Part shown: positions 60,344 to 64,000 of the stretch, one piece after another | Position numbering within the stretch: the first letter of the stretch is position 1 | Layout of the letters: every line of letters starts with the position of its first letter | Assembly: GCA_001766655.1 (NCBI GenBank) | Contig: MJCC01000022.1 | Span: 149,633 to 213,632 of the forward strand | Reading direction: 5' to 3' | Length of the DNA stretch: 64,000 bases | Source of the DNA: Phytomonas francai | Taxonomy: Eukaryota > Euglenozoa > Kinetoplastea > Trypanosomatida > Trypanosomatidae | Translations under genes and position numbers: made by a program | Notes under the pieces: generated by a model | Told to the model about the DNA's origin: nothing | The model's input: only the letters and a program-made list of their open reading frames with translations | Databases searched by the model: none

Positions 60344-61329
60344 TATTATTATTTTTTCTGCTTAACTTTCTTATATTACAGTTTGTTTAGACTGTGTGGG
60401 TATATGGAGGTAAAAATCGAAAGAACTAGTTAGAAATACAGTATATAAACAAAAATAAGAAAGTAGGTTTATAATTGAATAATTGATCAAACTCTGAAAA
60501 AGTAAAAATACACAATAGACTCGTTAATACAACGCTTAAAAAAGCAATCAATAAAGCAGAAGATTCCAAAAAAAAAAGGTAGATATGATTTTTTAACTAA
60601 TAAAATATTTTTTGCGATTTAACATATAAAGTATTAACCCTTATGGACGACAAAAAATGAAGTAAAATAAATGGGAAAAAGGACAATAGTGTAAATTTTT
60701 TATCATGGTTTAGAATTTCCTTTATAAAATAATGTAAAAAATAATTAAATGCAAAATTAATAAATTAAAATCATTTAGAATGGTTTAATATTAAAAGAGA
60801 ATATCATAGTACCTTCAGAAAATAGCAATACAGAAATCATTTACCATGCCCTCGAAATTTCTCAAGCTTAAAATATGCAGAAGGAAAAGTTAAAAATATC
60901 TACAACTTTGCATTACAAAGCATATTTTCAGCCGAAGTTGAATAATATCTCCAAAGGATAAACTCGACACGCCTCATTTTTGGACATCCTATAGTGAGCC
61001 ACAATCGGGCTTCCCATAGAGATTCACACACTACAAGCAGAAACGACGCACTTTGTGGTAAAAAAAGAACCCTCATATCTAAACAGAGAAAAGCATTAAT
61101 AATAGAAGACCCTTTGAACAACCCATTTTAACTTATAAAATTCCATCATTTATCATCCCCATTGAAACCTAAAAGATGCGACCTTTAAAAGGAGAAAATA
61201 GTTACGCTAGTCCCAATAAAACAAACAAAAAATGCAATAACCTCAAACAAATCTGAACAACCCTTCAGAACACCACCCGATATCAAAGTTGACTAAAACA
61301 AAAGGGGGAAATATTTAGCGGTGGTTCCC

Positions 61330-63560
61330 TTAGGTCGTTTGCATGCGTGCGCCCTAAGGGTTGCATCAGAGAAATTATTCAAGATAAATGCCCCGCAAAT
61401 AAAACACCCCCAGACGCTTTCACAACTACCGATGCTCGAAAAGAGACCTGGCGGCGGAGGCGCGCGCTCGGCGGCGCTTTAAGGCCGCAACCATGCGCAA
61501 GAGCCTATGAACTTCTCAACATGCTAGCGATGTTTTCCCCCTTTTACGACCCCAAGCCGTGTTGAAGAGGCCTTCGCCCCAGGCCATGGCCAAATAAAAC
61601 CCCGAACCCCGTTCCCGCGGCACAGCCGGAGGCCCACGCCGATTGACCAGCATGCCGGGCCCTTGGGAAGGTGGAACCAATATGCAAATAGCAAAAAATA
61701 CCCAAACCCTCGCGACGGCCATTGGGAGGGCCCCGTGTCAGAACCAACGCCACATAATCCACAGCAGCTGTCCAACTAGTGATTCGTTAAGATCCCCCCA
61801 GCAAGGCCACACCACCAGATAATTATTAAGGCGTGGGCGTGGTTACGGTAAAAGTAAGTTTTCAATTTATTTTTAATAAACTCACTAGTTTAAAGGGATT
61901 TATTTAACTAGTTTGCGAAACGATCCTTGCGGTGGCGACCCCTCTGGGTAAACAAAGCGTATGCCCATGGGGCCCCGAGGGGCTCTGGGAAGGCGTCCGC
62001 ATTCCGGCGGGCCGCCCAGCGTGCCCCCGAAAGGGGGGAGCGTCGGGATTGCTCATGGTTTCGAGAATCCTTCTAGAAAAGCATGCGGCGAATTTAATAA
62101 ATTTAAAATTCGAAACATGAAATATTTAAACAATAAGTTAAATATGAAACAAGGACCCCTGAATATGCAAAATGAAAGGGGGGGTGCCGCGCATTTTGGA
62201 TTAGCAACGCCAAAGGTCGCATGCACCAGAACCAAGCGAGGCTATGAAAAGAGAAAGTTGGAGATAAAAATATTTATGAAACAGGAAAGGCTTGTAGTGA
62301 GAAAAGAGATTGTTATTTATTTTTTAATAGGGAATGGGGTGGGGGATGCCGGGTGGAATTTGTAGGTGATTCGTCGCTTCTCCAAGGGTTATGTTCTCCC
62401 TAAACAAGAGGGGTTCAACCACTCCAACGTTACCACCCATTTTGGATTCTGTGTAGGGATAAGAGGCGCACTGGAATCCGATAAGGTTTGCCGCACCGTC
62501 GATGAATATTTTAGAAGCAAGGGGTTCTCGCCCCCATGCGCGTGTCAAAGGCGAGATGGGGGATGCCCTTGCCCTAAACCATCCCAATGGGCTGTGTAAT
62601 AGGATTTCTCCTAAAATTTGAATCATAATCATTTACTAAAGTCAAATGGGATAATTTCCTTCGCTCGGTGTGTGTGTGTGTGTGTGGGGATTTCGTGATC
62701 CTGTGGCGGGTACTCGGGGTGAAAGGCACGGGCGTTTTTTCCATCATCCCCTACTGTCTTTGCATGCGTCTTATTGATTAAGGGGTGGGATGCGGCTATT
62801 CAAAGCGATGTGATAGACTAGAATAGCACCTGCGTAGGGTTATTGTTGGTTCCACTGTGGGGGCCATGCGCCGTGCGCAACCCCCAAATGGGCGCCAACA
62901 CTATCATCCATCGTGGGGTGCGCGGTGAAACCGGTCTTGCATTTCACTTGGTTTTGATATCGTTTGGTGTGGTGCAGCGTCCGGAATAGCCTAAAAATGC
63001 CAAACCCGGGGACGGTGTTATAAAATTACCTTTCCTTGAGGAGTAGGGGGGGTCCAAGGGAAGATGCTTCCAGGCGGCTGGTGCCCCTATGGTTATTCCA
63101 ATTGGGGCCAATTTTAAATGGCTTCTGGGGGTGGTGGTATGGCTGTGTGGGCCGTGTCCCCCGAGCATCTGCCCTAACCAGGGGCACGGCCTATCATTGC
63201 CCATTGGGCTCGTCTATCTGACTCCAGGGGTTCCTCCTCGGAGGCGGGGGTCGGCGGTGACAACGTAATCCATAAGAAGGCCCCCGTGGATTTTTTATTG
63301 AACGGTTTGGGGAAGTGACGGCAAAAACAAATGCGTTGATGGCTTTCAGTCTCCCCCACCGGGGGGTTATCGGGTGGGCGCCGGCGTATGTATTGCCGTT
63401 CATTTCGCAATGTTCCCTGTGCAGTGGCCACCGCAAAATTAATCCTATCAATGGGGGAGGTGGGTATGGCTGTCCGTCTGCTGTAAAGTATCCAACTCCT
63501 TGTTTTTGTTCCCTCCCCCCACTTAATTCATTAAAGGTGATATCGGGGTAGCTTTTGCCA
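61330..63560. other. GC-rich, homopolymer-rich island without clear genes
   Basis: Unlike any other intergenic stretch here: dense runs of 3-7 G or C (e.g. GGGGCCCCGAGGGGC near 61970, GGAGTAGGGGGGGTCCAAGG near 63040), few A/T tracts, CG-rich pieces (GGCGGAGGCGCGCGCTCGGC near 61450). Many short frames of 60-130 codons exist on both strands, none with a recognisable family. An inverted repeat AACTAGTGA (61774-61782) / TCACTAGTT (61882-61890) encloses about 100 bases; a third ACTAGT lies near 61917. Confidence 0.6.
62668..62686. repeat. (GT)n microsatellite
   Basis: About nine GT units followed by GGGG, inside the strand-switch region. Confidence 0.95.
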
Positions 63561-63844
63561 TGCTCCTGCCTCATGCGCATTTTGTCACTCTATTTCATTT
63601 CGCTATTCAGCAAGAGGCCTAAAGATGGGAATAGTTGATCCAGTGCATGCGTTTTTCCTAGATTGCATGTTGCTGATTTCCCACCTTGCATACTTATTTT
63701 GACAATGCTAGTGGTAACGACGACGGTGGTGATTCTTATTTCGCAGTTCGTAAAATTCGACAGCACGATGTGAGGAAGCCCTCTGTGCGGTATGGAGGCG
63801 CGGATTCTTTCCGAAAGCAATAACGAGCTTCGAAGCAATTGTGC

Positions 63845-63862
63845 ATCTTTTTCTTATTCAAG
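63845..63862 (+). promoter_or_regulatory. Probable trans-splice acceptor for the plus-strand gene
   Basis: Pyrimidine tract ATCTTTTTCTTATTC followed by AAG at 63860-63862, about 82 bases before the ATG at 63945. A second candidate (TTTCATTTCGCTATTCAG) ends near 63610. Confidence 0.5.
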
Positions 63863-63944
63863 TGAGGTATAAATTACCTGAAGAAGTACTTCAGGAGTCA
63901 GCCTTCGAAAAATCAATGATCGTGCTTCAAAGGGAGACCAAAAA

Positions 63945-64000
63945 ATGTCAAGGCCAAATTGGGACACTCCATCTATTTCAAATGAGTCCTATGTGGAGGA
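63945..64000 (+). CDS. Start of a plus-strand reading frame (runs off right edge)
   Basis: ATG at 63945 opens MSRPNWDTPSISNESYVE and is open to the window end (18 codons). There are ATGs upstream of it (e.g. near 63918, 'aatgatcgtg'), but this one follows an A-rich context (AAAAATG). Together with the acceptor at 63862 it suggests the first gene of a rightward unit. Too short to identify. Confidence 0.4.
   Translation, partial: MSRPNWDTPSISNESYVE

Larger units (their letters stand above)
60344..63944. other. Divergent strand-switch region (probable Pol II start region)
   Basis: 3.6 kb without a recognisable gene. To the left all genes are on the minus strand; to the right a plus-strand frame starts at 63,945. 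In trypanosomatids such divergent junctions are typical Pol II initiation zones, usually marked by H2A.Z and acetylated H4 (established knowledge, not visible in sequence). 60.36-61.32 kb is AT-rich with A tracts. 61.33-63.56 kb is GC- and homopolymer-rich and listed separately. A (GT)n at 62668-62686 fits the GT-rich elements reported at such starts. I found no tRNA or snRNA here. Confidence 0.6.

Noticed and set aside
61516..63838. Short frames in the GC-rich island (e.g. 62324-62632 and 63194-63580 on minus, 61961-62365 on plus)
   Set aside because: GC-rich DNA has few stops, so frames of this size are expected; none matches a known family, and they overlap each other on both strands.
60344..64000. 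Telomere or subtelomere at the right end
   Set aside because: No TTAGGG arrays and no subtelomeric gene families; a plus-strand frame opens near the edge.
1..64000. CRISPR arrays, bacterial operons, Shine-Dalgarno sites
   Set aside because: No spaced direct repeats; genes are eukaryotic and spaced by hundreds of bases with trans-splice signals.
1..64000. Cis-spliced introns
   Set aside because: Every recognised protein is complete in one frame; none needs an intron, as usual in trypanosomatids.

Overview
The window is nuclear DNA of a trypanosomatid protist (Kinetoplastea). About 30 intronless genes lie head to tail on the minus strand from 60,343 down past the left edge. Almost none show normal promoters. 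Polypyrimidine tracts followed by AG lie just upstream of start codons, as expected for trans-splicing of polycistronic transcripts. The encoded proteins include recognisable trypanosomatid forms: a double-GAF PDEB phosphodiesterase, a PCNA with an inserted charged loop, a FYVE-tailed AGC kinase and a divergent eIF4G. From memory, the order TOP2 - USP7 - EIF4G2 - actin-like - GlnRS - PCNA - PMK - PDEB - presenilin - FYVE kinase matches a conserved block on Leishmania major chromosome 15 and Trypanosoma brucei chromosome 9. Intergenic DNA is AT-rich with many (TA)n and (GT)n tracts. I cannot name the genus.

Layout, right to left (direction of transcription). 60.3-63.9 kb has no recognisable gene; it is AT-rich on the left and contains an unusual GC- and homopolymer-rich island (61.3-63.6 kb). 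A plus-strand reading frame with a good splice acceptor starts at 63,945, so this looks like a divergent strand-switch region, which in trypanosomatids is where RNA polymerase II usually begins. Then, on the minus strand: PfkB-family kinase, condensin CAP-D2, FYVE kinase, a hypothetical, presenilin, a tiny hypothetical, GINS subunit Psf1, a hypothetical, a mitochondrial HMG-box-like protein, a truncated PDEB copy, full PDEB, SNU13, a Cys-rich membrane protein, phosphomevalonate kinase, PCNA, GlnRS, MSH3, HRD1 E3 ligase, a probable mitochondrial helical protein, NOP58, a 2.5 kb gene desert, a TBC-like protein, a coiled-coil protein, a possibly broken gene, a calcyphosin-like EF-hand protein, an actin-related protein, eIF4G, a CorA transporter, a USP7-type deubiquitinase and the first ~548 codons of DNA topoisomerase II.

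As in most trypanosomatid units the genes are not one pathway, but several concern chromosome replication and upkeep (TOP2, PCNA, MSH3, Psf1, CAP-D2) and protein turnover at the ER or by ubiquitin (HRD1, USP7, presenilin). The items most worth checking are the truncated PDEB duplicate, the strand-switch region with its GC-rich island, the PfkB kinase of possible bacterial origin, the candidate frameshifted gene at 19.1-19.9 kb and the gene desert at 23.6-26.0 kb.
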